From contig SKGY01000132.1 of NCBI GenBank assembly GCA_007117235.1, forward strand, positions 1 to 8,534: a stretch of DNA of 8,534 nt, given 5' to 3'. The notes below the pieces were generated by a model, which made no database searches, was not told where the DNA came from, and was given only the letters and a program-made list of their open reading frames with translations. The position numbers and the translations under genes are program-made. This stretch comes from Balneolaceae bacterium. GTDB lineage: Bacteria; Bacteroidota; Rhodothermia; Balneolales; Balneolaceae. Positions 1-6,751 of this stretch are shown here, in pieces (within the stretch, counting starts at the first letter, position 1; each line of letters opens with the position of its first letter).

Positions 1-488
1 AGCTTATTGCCATTTTGCTAACTCATGCTCACGTTGACCATATTCTGGGGCTTCATAAAGTTCTGAAGGACTTTGATGTGCCTGTATATTTGAATCACTC
101 AGATCTTTACCTGTGGAATCATTTCCCTGAACAGGCTCAGCGATTCGGGTTTCAATCTACTTCATTCGACTTCACTCCCAAACCACTTGAAGGTGGTAAA
201 GCACTTGAGCTTGGGCCTTTTACTTTTGATGTGCTCTACACGCCAGGCCACTCTCCCGATCACGTTTCTCTATATTTTAAAGACGACAACATATTATTGG
301 CAGGCGATGCACTGTTCAGGGAGAGTATTGGCCGGACTGATCTCTATAAAGGAAGCTTTGGGTTACTGGAGAAATCAATCAGAGAAAAACTATATACACT
401 GCCCGAAGAAGTTGTGGTGTATCCGGGACATGGTCCATCAACTACAATTGGACATGAAAAAGCGAATAACGCTTTTGTGAAAGGATAG
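1..488 (+). CDS. MBL-fold metallo-hydrolase, glyoxalase II-like (5'-truncated)
   Basis: C-terminal part of a metallo-beta-lactamase-fold hydrolase, probably a cytoplasmic thioester or glyoxalase II-type (YcbL-like) enzyme. The frame is open from base 3 with no start codon inside the window, so the real start lies upstream; the TTG at 15 falls inside the first metal motif's strand and is not a start. Visible metal-binding elements are THAHVDH (bases 21-41, the HxHxDH motif), GHS with its His at 249-251, the LAGD Asp at 306-308, and YPGHGPSTTIGHE with its His at 429-431. The segments GRTDLY and GHGPSTTIGHE are typical of the small glyoxalase II-like branch rather than of RNases or beta-lactamases. 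The physiological substrate cannot be read from the sequence. It is convergent with the TPR gene, one base apart, so it is not in an operon with the genes to its right. Confidence 0.88.
   Translation, partial: LIAILLTHAHVDHILGLHKVLKDFDVPVYLNHSDLYLWNHFPEQAQRFGFQSTSFDFTPKPLEGGKALELGPFTFDVLYTPGHSPDHVSLYFKDDNILLAGDALFRESIGRTDLYKGSFGLLEKSIREKLYTLPEEVVVYPGHGPSTTIGHEKANNAFVKG
458..476 (-). terminator. Possible bidirectional hairpin terminator
   Basis: A perfect 7-bp inverted repeat (AAAAGCG / CGCTTTT) with a 5-base loop lies inside the last codons of the MBL gene. On the minus strand it sits 14 bases past the stop of the TPR gene and ends in a run of five T, as an intrinsic terminator of the sigma-54 activator-lptE-TPR operon should. 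On the plus strand the arm ends in four T just before the MBL stop. The stem has only three G-C pairs, so it would be weak. Position is the main support, because the two genes leave a single base between them. Confidence 0.3.
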
Positions 489-489
489 A

Positions 490-1125
490 CTACTTCTCTT
501 TTTTTGAAGCTTCCATTTGTTCCCGCTGAAGTCTGAAAATCTGCTCATCGTAATGATCTTTCTTTGATGAGTTAAATCTTCTGAGTTTTTTGTAAGTCTC
601 TATGGCTGACTTAAAATTCCCCTGCTTTTCATGAATTACTGCAAGAGTTTCAGTTACAATATCATCAACCTGAGTACTTTGCTCACCTAAATCTGGCCGA
701 GACTCCTCACTGTTTAAGTCAGGCTTAATTCTCTTTTTGTCAACAGATGAAAGTTTGGCAATCAGTGTATCTAAATCTTGAATTGGATGTCCTCTGTCAG
801 TATTGTGATTGTCACGATTAAATGTCTCTTTTTTCGACTCCGGTTCCCAGGCATTGAATGCATGTGGGTGAGCAAGCATATAGTGGAGCTTTTCCATTAA
901 TTTGCTGCCGGGTGCCAACATTTTTGCATGAAGGGCCGACTGAACGGCTTTTTTGTTGTCGCCATGACGATGATATAGCCATGAAAGGAAAAAATAACCG
1001 ACAGCCCCTATGTTTCTTTTTGAGATATGAGCATTAAGTCGTTCAATGGCTTTCTCAGGATCTTCGTCAAAATGATCGAGGTATCCTTGTAATGATTTGG
1101 GTATTTGATCTGCTTCTAATTGCAT
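490..1125 (-). CDS. TPR protein of the lptE operon
   Basis: A 211-residue tetratricopeptide-repeat protein with no signal peptide or membrane segment, so probably cytoplasmic. One helical-hairpin repeat lies at about residues 40-73 and a second, clearer one at about 157-185 (ETLAVIHEKQGNFKSAIETY), with a charged, likely disordered linker at about 95-150. Its molecular role is unknown; TPRs normally hold partner proteins. It is the last gene of a minus-strand operon, 28 bases after lptE. A small TPR protein with this type of C-terminal repeat is often found directly after lptE in Bacteroidota, commonly followed by secG. Here secG is absent and a convergent MBL gene takes that place. The ATG at 1125 is the natural start, although no strong Shine-Dalgarno precedes it. 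Confidence 0.75.
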   Translation of the reverse strand: MQLEADQIPKSLQGYLDHFDEDPEKAIERLNAHISKRNIGAVGYFFLSWLYHRHGDNKKAVQSALHAKMLAPGSKLMEKLHYMLAHPHAFNAWEPESKKETFNRDNHNTDRGHPIQDLDTLIAKLSSVDKKRIKPDLNSEESRPDLGEQSTQVDDIVTETLAVIHEKQGNFKSAIETYKKLRRFNSSKKDHYDEQIFRLQREQMEASKKEK

Positions 1126-1153
1126 GCTGAATAGTATGAAATGCGAGCTTTAT

Positions 1154-1672
1154 TTACCAACTGCTTACAGCATCATTAAACATATTATTAGCAATTTGCT
1201 CTAAAGCTTGTCTCGCAGCCTGCAATTCACCTTCTACAGGATTTTCAACAACGTCATACGTAGCGCTTCCGGTAAAATTTTTATCCCAAAGTGGTTCGTC
1301 ATCCGCGGCATACTGGAATAGAGCGCGCACTGTAATTTGAATTTCATTCAGGTTCGCTTGCTCATTGCCTCCAATACTAAATGGGCGATTTACATATCCC
1401 TGAATTGCACCTTCGAGATATGCATCGGCTTCGTCCTGATCATTATTGATAGACAACCTGCTCTGATTTACAAATCTGTTTATTAGTACTTCATTTATCT
1501 GATTACTCAAATCTCCAAGTCCGCTTTGAGAACGATCTGGAAAAAAAGGAATATAAATTGTGCGAACATCGGCAGGGATTGAGGTACCTGTAAAACTGTA
1601 TGATATACAACCCGAAAAAATGAACAGCAGAGATGCTAAAATTAGAAAGCTTTTTCTGTTACTGTAAGTCAT
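1154..1672 (-). CDS. lptE: LPS-assembly lipoprotein LptE (Bacteroidota type)
   Basis: Outer-membrane lipoprotein that in known systems plugs the LptD beta-barrel and helps insert lipopolysaccharide into the outer leaflet. I place the start at the ATG at 1672 (172 residues). From there the protein opens with a classic lipoprotein signal: basic NRK at 5-7, a hydrophobic stretch at about 8-19, and lipobox FSGC with the acylated Cys at 22. The frame stays open upstream to an ATG at 1747, but that would put 25 charged residues before the signal peptide. After the Cys, the YSFTG and IPADVRTIYIPFF segments, then the GxIxGY strand and NEIQITVRALF, match the Bacteroidota LptE family. The start overlaps the end of the sigma-54 activator by 14 bases, so translation is probably coupled, and the TPR gene follows 28 bases later. 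Confidence 0.87.
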   Translation of the reverse strand: MTYSNRKSFLILASLLFIFSGCISYSFTGTSIPADVRTIYIPFFPDRSQSGLGDLSNQINEVLINRFVNQSRLSINNDQDEADAYLEGAIQGYVNRPFSIGGNEQANLNEIQITVRALFQYAADDEPLWDKNFTGSATYDVVENPVEGELQAARQALEQIANNMFNDAVSSW

Positions 1673-2939
1673 ACTGATCCAGTTTTCTATAAAGTGTTCG
1701 TTCACTAACGCCCAGAGCTTCAGAAGCTTTTCTTCGGTTTCCTTCAAAGCGTTTTAATGCCTGCTCAATCAAGAATTTCTCAGCGTCTTCAATTGATGGA
1801 ATCTCTTTTCCTCCGAGAAACTCTTCAACGTCACTTTTTTCGTCTAAATCAATGTCAGATTTTCCGGGGTTATTAATCCCCAATGATTGATCATTCATCT
1901 GATCCCGAAGATGGTTTGAAATATCATTTGGGTCAAAATCTCGTGGCATGGCACTTGGCAAAGCTTTTACTCCTTTATCGGTAAATGTTGAATAGAGGAA
2001 TTTTGCCAGCATCTTTTTGAGATCAGAAATGTCACTGCTCATTTCAAGGAGCGCTCTATAAATGATCGCATTGTCGGCCGTCTGAGGTCCCGGTTCGTTA
2101 AAACTATCCTTGCTCTTTTGCGACAGTACCGGCAGATTATCAGTTGATCCAAGGTGCTGACGTCCTTTCAGATATTTTTGAAGTCTGTCTTTGTCAATAA
2201 ACTGTGATTTCTCGAGAACGACGAGCTGCTCTGCAACATTGCGTAACTCACGAACATTGCCGGGCCAGCGATAGGACGTTAACAGCTCTTTTGCATCATC
2301 AGAGAATCCCTGAAACACAGAATCATACTTGGCCGAATACTCTGATACAAATTTTCTGAAAATCGGAATGATATCCTCTTTTCGATCTCTGAGCGGTGGG
2401 AGCTTAATTTTTACAGTGTCCAATCGATAGTAGAGATCTTCTCTAAACTCTCCCTCCTGAACCAATTCCCATAAATCTTTATTGGTGGCTGCGATAATTC
2501 GGACATCACTAGTATACATCTTACTTGAGCCTACACGGAAAAACTCTCCGTTTTCCAATACCCTTAAAAGTTTTACCTGAATATTTTTTGGGGTATCACC
2601 AATCTCATCAAGAAAAATGGTGCCGCCATCAGCTTTTTCAAAATACCCCTTCCGTGCTTCATGAGCTCCGGTAAAAGCACCTTTTTCATGACCAAATAGC
2701 TCACTTTCAATAATGCCTTCCGGAATAGCACCGCAATTTACAATTACCAAGTCATTCCGCTTTCTATCGCTTAATGCATGAATTGCCCGGGCTGTAACAT
2801 CTTTACCAACACCACTTTCACCCTGCAGCAAAATGGTGATATCAGTTTTTGATACCTGCATAATTTTATCAACAACCTGCCGAATAGCTGTTGATTCTCC
2901 CGTAATACCGTATCGTTCCTGAAGTGCTTCTCGATCCAT
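1659..2939 (-). CDS. Sigma-54-dependent activator without receiver domain
   Basis: A 426-residue bacterial enhancer-binding protein that should use ATP to open promoters bound by RpoN holoenzyme. The AAA+ domain begins almost at the N-terminus. It shows Walker A GESGVGKD (40-47), the sigma-54-contacting GAFTGA loop (87-92), Walker B GGTIFLDE (105-112), an intact FREDLYYRL arginine-finger segment (165-173) and WPGNVRELRN (225-234). A linker of about 120 residues, rich in Asp, Ser and Asn, leads to a Fis-type helix-turn-helix (about 385-425, NRRKASEALGVSERTLYRKL). No receiver, GAF or PAS domain is present, so as in PspF control must come from a partner protein, from expression level, or from the linker. 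It is first in the operon and overlaps lptE by 14 bases. The target promoters cannot be deduced; I found no -24/-12 promoter in the flanking intergenic region. Confidence 0.92.
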   Translation of the reverse strand: MDREALQERYGITGESTAIRQVVDKIMQVSKTDITILLQGESGVGKDVTARAIHALSDRKRNDLVIVNCGAIPEGIIESELFGHEKGAFTGAHEARKGYFEKADGGTIFLDEIGDTPKNIQVKLLRVLENGEFFRVGSSKMYTSDVRIIAATNKDLWELVQEGEFREDLYYRLDTVKIKLPPLRDRKEDIIPIFRKFVSEYSAKYDSVFQGFSDDAKELLTSYRWPGNVRELRNVAEQLVVLEKSQFIDKDRLQKYLKGRQHLGSTDNLPVLSQKSKDSFNEPGPQTADNAIIYRALLEMSSDISDLKKMLAKFLYSTFTDKGVKALPSAMPRDFDPNDISNHLRDQMNDQSLGINNPGKSDIDLDEKSDVEEFLGGKEIPSIEDAEKFLIEQALKRFEGNRRKASEALGVSERTLYRKLDQYDLQ

Positions 2940-3100
2940 AGTGATAGTTAATTTTTGTCCCGTAAAGGTAAGAAAGTTCTGATTCTTGACATAGAACCCA
3001 TTAAATAATCATGTAATAACTCTTTGTTCAGGCAATTTGCTTTACATTTTATTAAAATCATCGTTTGTTGTTTCAACCATTTAAGAAGACAGAGACGTAT
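2940..3100. promoter_or_regulatory. Divergent promoter region, activator operon / phosphorylase
   Basis: A 161-base AT-rich non-coding gap between two divergent genes. It must hold the promoters of the minus-strand sigma-54 activator-lptE-TPR operon and of the plus-strand phosphorylase. A consensus -35-like TTGACA is present on the plus strand at 2986-2991, but no good -10 lies 16-18 bases later, so I do not call a specific promoter. No long inverted repeat or obvious operator was seen. Confidence 0.45.
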
Positions 3101-4849
3101 ATGAGCGCCCCCGATTTTCCGAACAAGTTAAAGAAAGTACTTTCTGTACATTTTGCAGAGATATATGGAAAAGATAAGGTTGATGAGTGTTTATCTAAGA
3201 CAAAAAAGCTTATTGATAAGTACAGCATTTCTGTAAAGCCTGCCAGATCATTTAAGGATGTGTGGACCCACAGGGATCAAATTTTGATCACCTATGGAGA
3301 TATGGTAAGGCCGGAAAAAAGTGAACAGGTTTCAGCGCTTTCAAAACAGCATCAGTTTCTGAAGAGGAAAATCAAAGGTTTAATCAGCACAGTTCATATT
3401 CTTCCTTTTTTTCCCAGCACATCAGATGATGGGTTCTCTGTAGCTGATTATCGTCGTGTAGATTCTAAGCTGGGCGGCTGGGAAGATATCGAAGCTATTA
3501 GTGAAGATTTCAGGTTGATGGCTGATTTAGTGATGAATCACACATCCCGATACAGCGAATGGTTTCAGGGTTATTTAAAAGGGGAGGAAAAATATCAGAA
3601 CTACTTCATTGAGGTTGATTCGGGTACGGACTTGTCTCAGGTAACACGGCCAAGAAGCACGCCGTTATTAACTCCGGTTCATACCGAACAAGGAGAAAAG
3701 TATATCTGGTGTACATTTAGTGATGATCAAATTGATGTCAACTTTGCCAATCCGGATGTTCTCTTTGAATACATCGATATCTTTTTCCTCTATTTAAGCA
3801 AAGGGATATCTATAATTCGTTTGGATGCTGTCGCATTTATCTGGAAGAAGATTGGTACAAACTGTATTCACCTTAAGGAGACACATGAGATTGTAAAACT
3901 TTTCCGAACACTTTGTGATTTTTATGCGCCCGACACAACTATCATCACCGAGACGAACGTCCCTCACAAGGAGAATATCAGCTACTTCGGTGATGGCGAT
4001 GAAGCCCACATGGTTTATCAGTTTAGCTTACCGCCACTGCTTCTTCACGCTATATTGACTGAAAACTCAAACTATCTTACAAAGTGGGCAAGTTCTCTGG
4101 ATGATCTACCTGAAAACTGTACCTATTTTAACTTCTCTGCTTCGCATGATGGGATTGGGATGAGACCACTTGAAGGGTTGGTACCCCAAAGAGAATTTGA
4201 TCAGCTTGCAGAAGGAATCAGGGATAAAGGTGGGTTTGTATCAGAAAAGAAAAACTCAGATGGATCCTTAAGTCCGTACGAGTTGAATATCACATACTTT
4301 GATGCTTTCGGCAGCAGAATCGGCAAACAATCACAACAGGAGAAGCGCTTTATATGTTCTCAGATTATCATGATGAGTTTGCAAGGTGTGCCGGGTATCT
4401 ATTTCCACAATCTCACAGCAACCAGAAATAATCTGCAGGGAGTATCTCTTACAGGTAGATATAGAAGCATTAACAGAAAGAAGTGGTACTTTGATGAACT
4501 GATGGAAGATTTGAGTGATCCGGATACCACTACAAATAGAATTTTCAATCGTATGAAAGAGATTATTGCCACACGATGGAAACACCCGGCTTTTCATCCA
4601 TTTGGAGGACAAAAAGTATATCAAATTCACGAAAGTATCTTCTGTTTTGAAAGGTGGGACCCAGATAACACTGAGCGCATTCTTGTAGTTGCAAACGTGG
4701 GCAGTATCACGATAGAAGTAGGATTACATGGCGCTGAACTGCCTCTTCAAAATAACAGATCATACAGCGATATACTCTCTGGACAAATCGTTGTGGAAAA
4801 GAACACAATGGTAATAAAGCCCTATAACGTATGCTGGATTAAAATTTAG
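3101..4849 (+). CDS. ggaP: GH13_18 phosphorylase, probable glucosylglycerate phosphorylase
   Basis: A 582-residue sucrose-phosphorylase-like enzyme of GH13 subfamily 18, cytoplasmic (no signal peptide). Members split an alpha-glucoside with phosphate, retaining configuration, to give alpha-glucose-1-phosphate. From the ATG at 3101 the TIM-barrel motifs are HILPFFPSTSDDGFSV (99-114), DLVMNHT (142-148), IIRLDAV with nucleophile Asp242, IITETNVPH with acid/base Glu284, and SASHDGIG with stabiliser Asp350. The TETNVPHKENISYFGDGDEA and HDGIGMRPLEG blocks match, from memory, glucosylglycerate phosphorylases (E. coli YcjM type) better than true sucrose phosphorylases. That would mean glucosylglycerate + Pi gives glucose-1-phosphate + glycerate, which fits gpgS nearby. 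The acceptor remains inferred; sucrose or glucosylglycerol are the alternatives. The ATG is preferred to an in-frame TTG at 3065. It ends 4 bases from the convergent HAD gene. Confidence 0.8.
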   Translation: MSAPDFPNKLKKVLSVHFAEIYGKDKVDECLSKTKKLIDKYSISVKPARSFKDVWTHRDQILITYGDMVRPEKSEQVSALSKQHQFLKRKIKGLISTVHILPFFPSTSDDGFSVADYRRVDSKLGGWEDIEAISEDFRLMADLVMNHTSRYSEWFQGYLKGEEKYQNYFIEVDSGTDLSQVTRPRSTPLLTPVHTEQGEKYIWCTFSDDQIDVNFANPDVLFEYIDIFFLYLSKGISIIRLDAVAFIWKKIGTNCIHLKETHEIVKLFRTLCDFYAPDTTIITETNVPHKENISYFGDGDEAHMVYQFSLPPLLLHAILTENSNYLTKWASSLDDLPENCTYFNFSASHDGIGMRPLEGLVPQREFDQLAEGIRDKGGFVSEKKNSDGSLSPYELNITYFDAFGSRIGKQSQQEKRFICSQIIMMSLQGVPGIYFHNLTATRNNLQGVSLTGRYRSINRKKWYFDELMEDLSDPDTTTNRIFNRMKEIIATRWKHPAFHPFGGQKVYQIHESIFCFERWDPDNTERILVVANVGSITIEVGLHGAELPLQNNRSYSDILSGQIVVEKNTMVIKPYNVCWIKI

Positions 4850-4853
4850 CCGA

Positions 4854-5768
4854 TTATCTCAACACACTTTTCAACTGTGAAAATTGAGTAAAAATAATAT
4901 CTGGCTTTAGTTCTTTACAGCGTTCATCGTCATTTCTCCATTTTAAAGAACGTTTATCACCCGCAAAAAGGGCTGTTTTAAAACCCATCTTAGTTGCCGG
5001 CCAAATATCTTTAAGCATATCATTTCCGGCATATAGCACCTGATCGGGTTTTATTGATGGGTGAGTCTCAGATATTTTTTTCACTGCAGATTTATAAAAA
5101 TTAAGCCCCGGCTTTTTCATTTTCTCTTGAAAAGACCAGTGCAGGAGTGAGGGATTTAATCCCAATTCCGTAATGGATTTGTCTGTAAGTGCTTCAAGCA
5201 GCAGGGGGGTGTAAAACTGAGAGTTCGAGATGATGCCCTGATCTATTCCACTTTTTTTAAAATAAGCGAGTGTTTTAACAGAATCAGAAACAGGCCAAAC
5301 CGGGTTCATCCTGGCTTCAAACTCAACGGACAAAATACTGCTTAATGAATCGGTGGGTTTGGTTAGTATCAAGTTTGCATCAAATAGCTGCTGAAGTACC
5401 TTTTTCCAAACTATTCGTATATCCGGCTCGGGGTATTCAATTCCGGCTTGCTTAAGTTTTTGCAGTTCGTTTTCAACAACTTCTGAATATATCTCAAAAG
5501 CACGCTTTCCGGCTGAGTTATTACTTACTGTTATTTCCGAATCATTAAGAGCCTTTAGCATCAAGGTAGAGTCTGATTTTCCATCATCCACACCAATATC
5601 TCCAACACCGGAAAGAAATAGAGTGCCGTAAAAATCGTACATAATAACCCTTATGTTGTCCAGCTTTTTAAGTCTGACCTCACTATTTGTAGGGATTGGC
5701 TCTAGGGGGGATGAAAGTTCTCGGAATCGGTTTTTTAGTTTATCAGACAGATTTTCGGAATCAGTCAT
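4854..5768 (-). CDS. HAD-superfamily hydrolase, candidate pathway phosphatase
   Basis: A 304-residue haloacid dehalogenase-fold protein, cytoplasmic. Motif I is DFYGTL (45-50), with nucleophile Asp45 in a hydrophobic strand. Motif II is the Ser of IISNS (179-183), motif III a Lys in KKPG (218-221), and motif IV is AGNDMLKD with Asp250 and Asp254. A helical cap occupies about 60-165. Its start codon shares one base with the gpgS stop (TAATG), so it is translated with gpgS, which makes it the positional candidate for the phosphatase that turns glucosyl-3-phosphoglycerate into glucosylglycerate. Against this, the residue two after the nucleophile is Tyr47 rather than the Asp that phosphatases use as acid/base; DxYGT is instead typical of L-2-haloacid dehalogenases. 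HAD membership is firm, and the phosphatase role is an inference from context. Confidence 0.8.
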   Translation of the reverse strand: MTDSENLSDKLKNRFRELSSPLEPIPTNSEVRLKKLDNIRVIMYDFYGTLFLSGVGDIGVDDGKSDSTLMLKALNDSEITVSNNSAGKRAFEIYSEVVENELQKLKQAGIEYPEPDIRIVWKKVLQQLFDANLILTKPTDSLSSILSVEFEARMNPVWPVSDSVKTLAYFKKSGIDQGIISNSQFYTPLLLEALTDKSITELGLNPSLLHWSFQEKMKKPGLNFYKSAVKKISETHPSIKPDQVLYAGNDMLKDIWPATKMGFKTALFAGDKRSLKWRNDDERCKELKPDIIFTQFSQLKSVLR

Positions 5769-6751
5769 TATTTTTTGAATTTTTTGCGATAATCTTCAAT
5801 TTCAATCATTGGCGGTCTCTCTTCTTCAACTATTTCGATCAGATTTTGCTCGTATTTGTCTTTCGTGACCTGAAATTGTCGAAGTATCGTTTCATGATCA
5901 GCTTTTTCAAAAATTCCCAGTGCTTTGGCCCGCTTTATAAAGGTTTGAAGAATACCGAAGGACATCTTTCCGAGATCGATTGTGGGTTTATTTTCATGTA
6001 CCCGTTTATCCAGGTCGGTTTGTGCAAAAGCCTCCAGGCCAAATTTGTGATGCACGTCAATCAGATGCGAAGTTTCCACACCATAACCAATAGGGAAGGC
6101 AATCTGCTCAAGAACTTCTCGTCTTACAGCGTATTCACCTGACAGCGGCTGTATGATTGTGGTTAACTCCGGAAAAAAGAGTGAAAAGAGTGGGCGCACT
6201 AAGATTTCGGTAACTCTACCCCCACCTGATGCTCGAACATTTCCCGAAAAAGCGAGTGGACGATCATAAAATGCTTTCACATACTTCACCTCTTCGCGAT
6301 AGATAAGCGGAGCTACAAGGCCATAGACAAATCGAGGGTGAATATTGCTGATATCGGCATCCACATAAACAATGATGTCTCCTTTCAGTTGATAGATGGC
6401 TTTCCAGAGATTTTCTCCTTTCCCGCGTTTAGGTTCAAGGTTGGGCAGAATATCTGACGCCAGGTAGGTATCAGCCCCAAAGTTTTTTGCAACATTGAGA
6501 GTTTCATCTGTAGATCCGGAATCGATCACCGCAATTTCGTCTATAAGCGGATATCTGTTCACGAGTTCAGACTTAAAGAGTATGATCTCTTTTCCAATAG
6601 TTTTCTCTTCATTGAGAGTTGGAAGACAGAGCGAGATGGTTAGCCCCAGTTTCTCTTTTTTCTCCACAAGTTTTTTTAGATCCCAAAACTGAGAGTGGTG
6701 GTATGTGTTTTTGTCGATCCATTCCTGAAGATTATTCACAGTGACCTCCAT
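5768..6751 (-). CDS. gpgS: Glucosyl-3-phosphoglycerate synthase
   Basis: A 327-residue GT81-family glycosyltransferase with a GT-A fold. It transfers glucose from an NDP-glucose to 3-phosphoglycerate, the committed step to the compatible solute glucosylglycerate (in mycobacteria, to methylglucose lipopolysaccharide). Family signatures in order are PTLNEE (44-49), DSGSTD (77-82), GKGENLWK (110-117), the metal-binding DAD (131-133), GGRVTE (177-182), QPLSGEYA (201-208), YGVE (223-226) and HENKP (252-256, the conserved His region). The length is usual for the family and all key motifs are intact. It overlaps the M20-like gene upstream and the HAD gene downstream. The start is uncertain: the ATG at 6751 is given here, but a GGAGG lies just upstream of an in-frame GTG at 6739. 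Nucleotide-donor preference cannot be read from the sequence. Confidence 0.92.
   Translation of the reverse strand: MEVTVNNLQEWIDKNTYHHSQFWDLKKLVEKKEKLGLTISLCLPTLNEEKTIGKEIILFKSELVNRYPLIDEIAVIDSGSTDETLNVAKNFGADTYLASDILPNLEPKRGKGENLWKAIYQLKGDIIVYVDADISNIHPRFVYGLVAPLIYREEVKYVKAFYDRPLAFSGNVRASGGGRVTEILVRPLFSLFFPELTTIIQPLSGEYAVRREVLEQIAFPIGYGVETSHLIDVHHKFGLEAFAQTDLDKRVHENKPTIDLGKMSFGILQTFIKRAKALGIFEKADHETILRQFQVTKDKYEQNLIEIVEEERPPMIEIEDYRKKFKK

Noticed and set aside
1673..1747. N-terminally extended lptE starting at 1747
   Set aside because: The extra 25 residues precede a clear lipoprotein signal peptide and lie wholly within the activator's helix-turn-helix coding region.
2986..3017. TTGACA followed by TGTAAT as a sigma-70 promoter for the phosphorylase
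   Set aside because: The spacer is 20 bases, too long, and no better -10 exists at 16-18 bases.
3030..3041. GGCAATTTGC resembling a sigma-54 -24/-12 promoter
   Set aside because: GG and GC are separated by 6 bases, not the 10 required between the -24 and -12 elements.
3065..3100. TTG at 3065 as the start of the phosphorylase
   Set aside because: It adds 12 residues with no family resemblance, has no Shine-Dalgarno, and the ATG at 3101 is a normal start.
4858..4888. Nested inverted repeat (CTCAA..TTGAG around TTTTCA..TGAAAA) as a terminator for the phosphorylase
   Set aside because: The stem is interrupted by a 5-base one-sided bulge, is A/T-rich, and no T-run follows on either strand.
5696..6142. 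Plus-strand open frame of 148 codons
   Set aside because: It lies antisense to gpgS and the HAD gene, has no recognisable motif, and both minus-strand genes are well supported.
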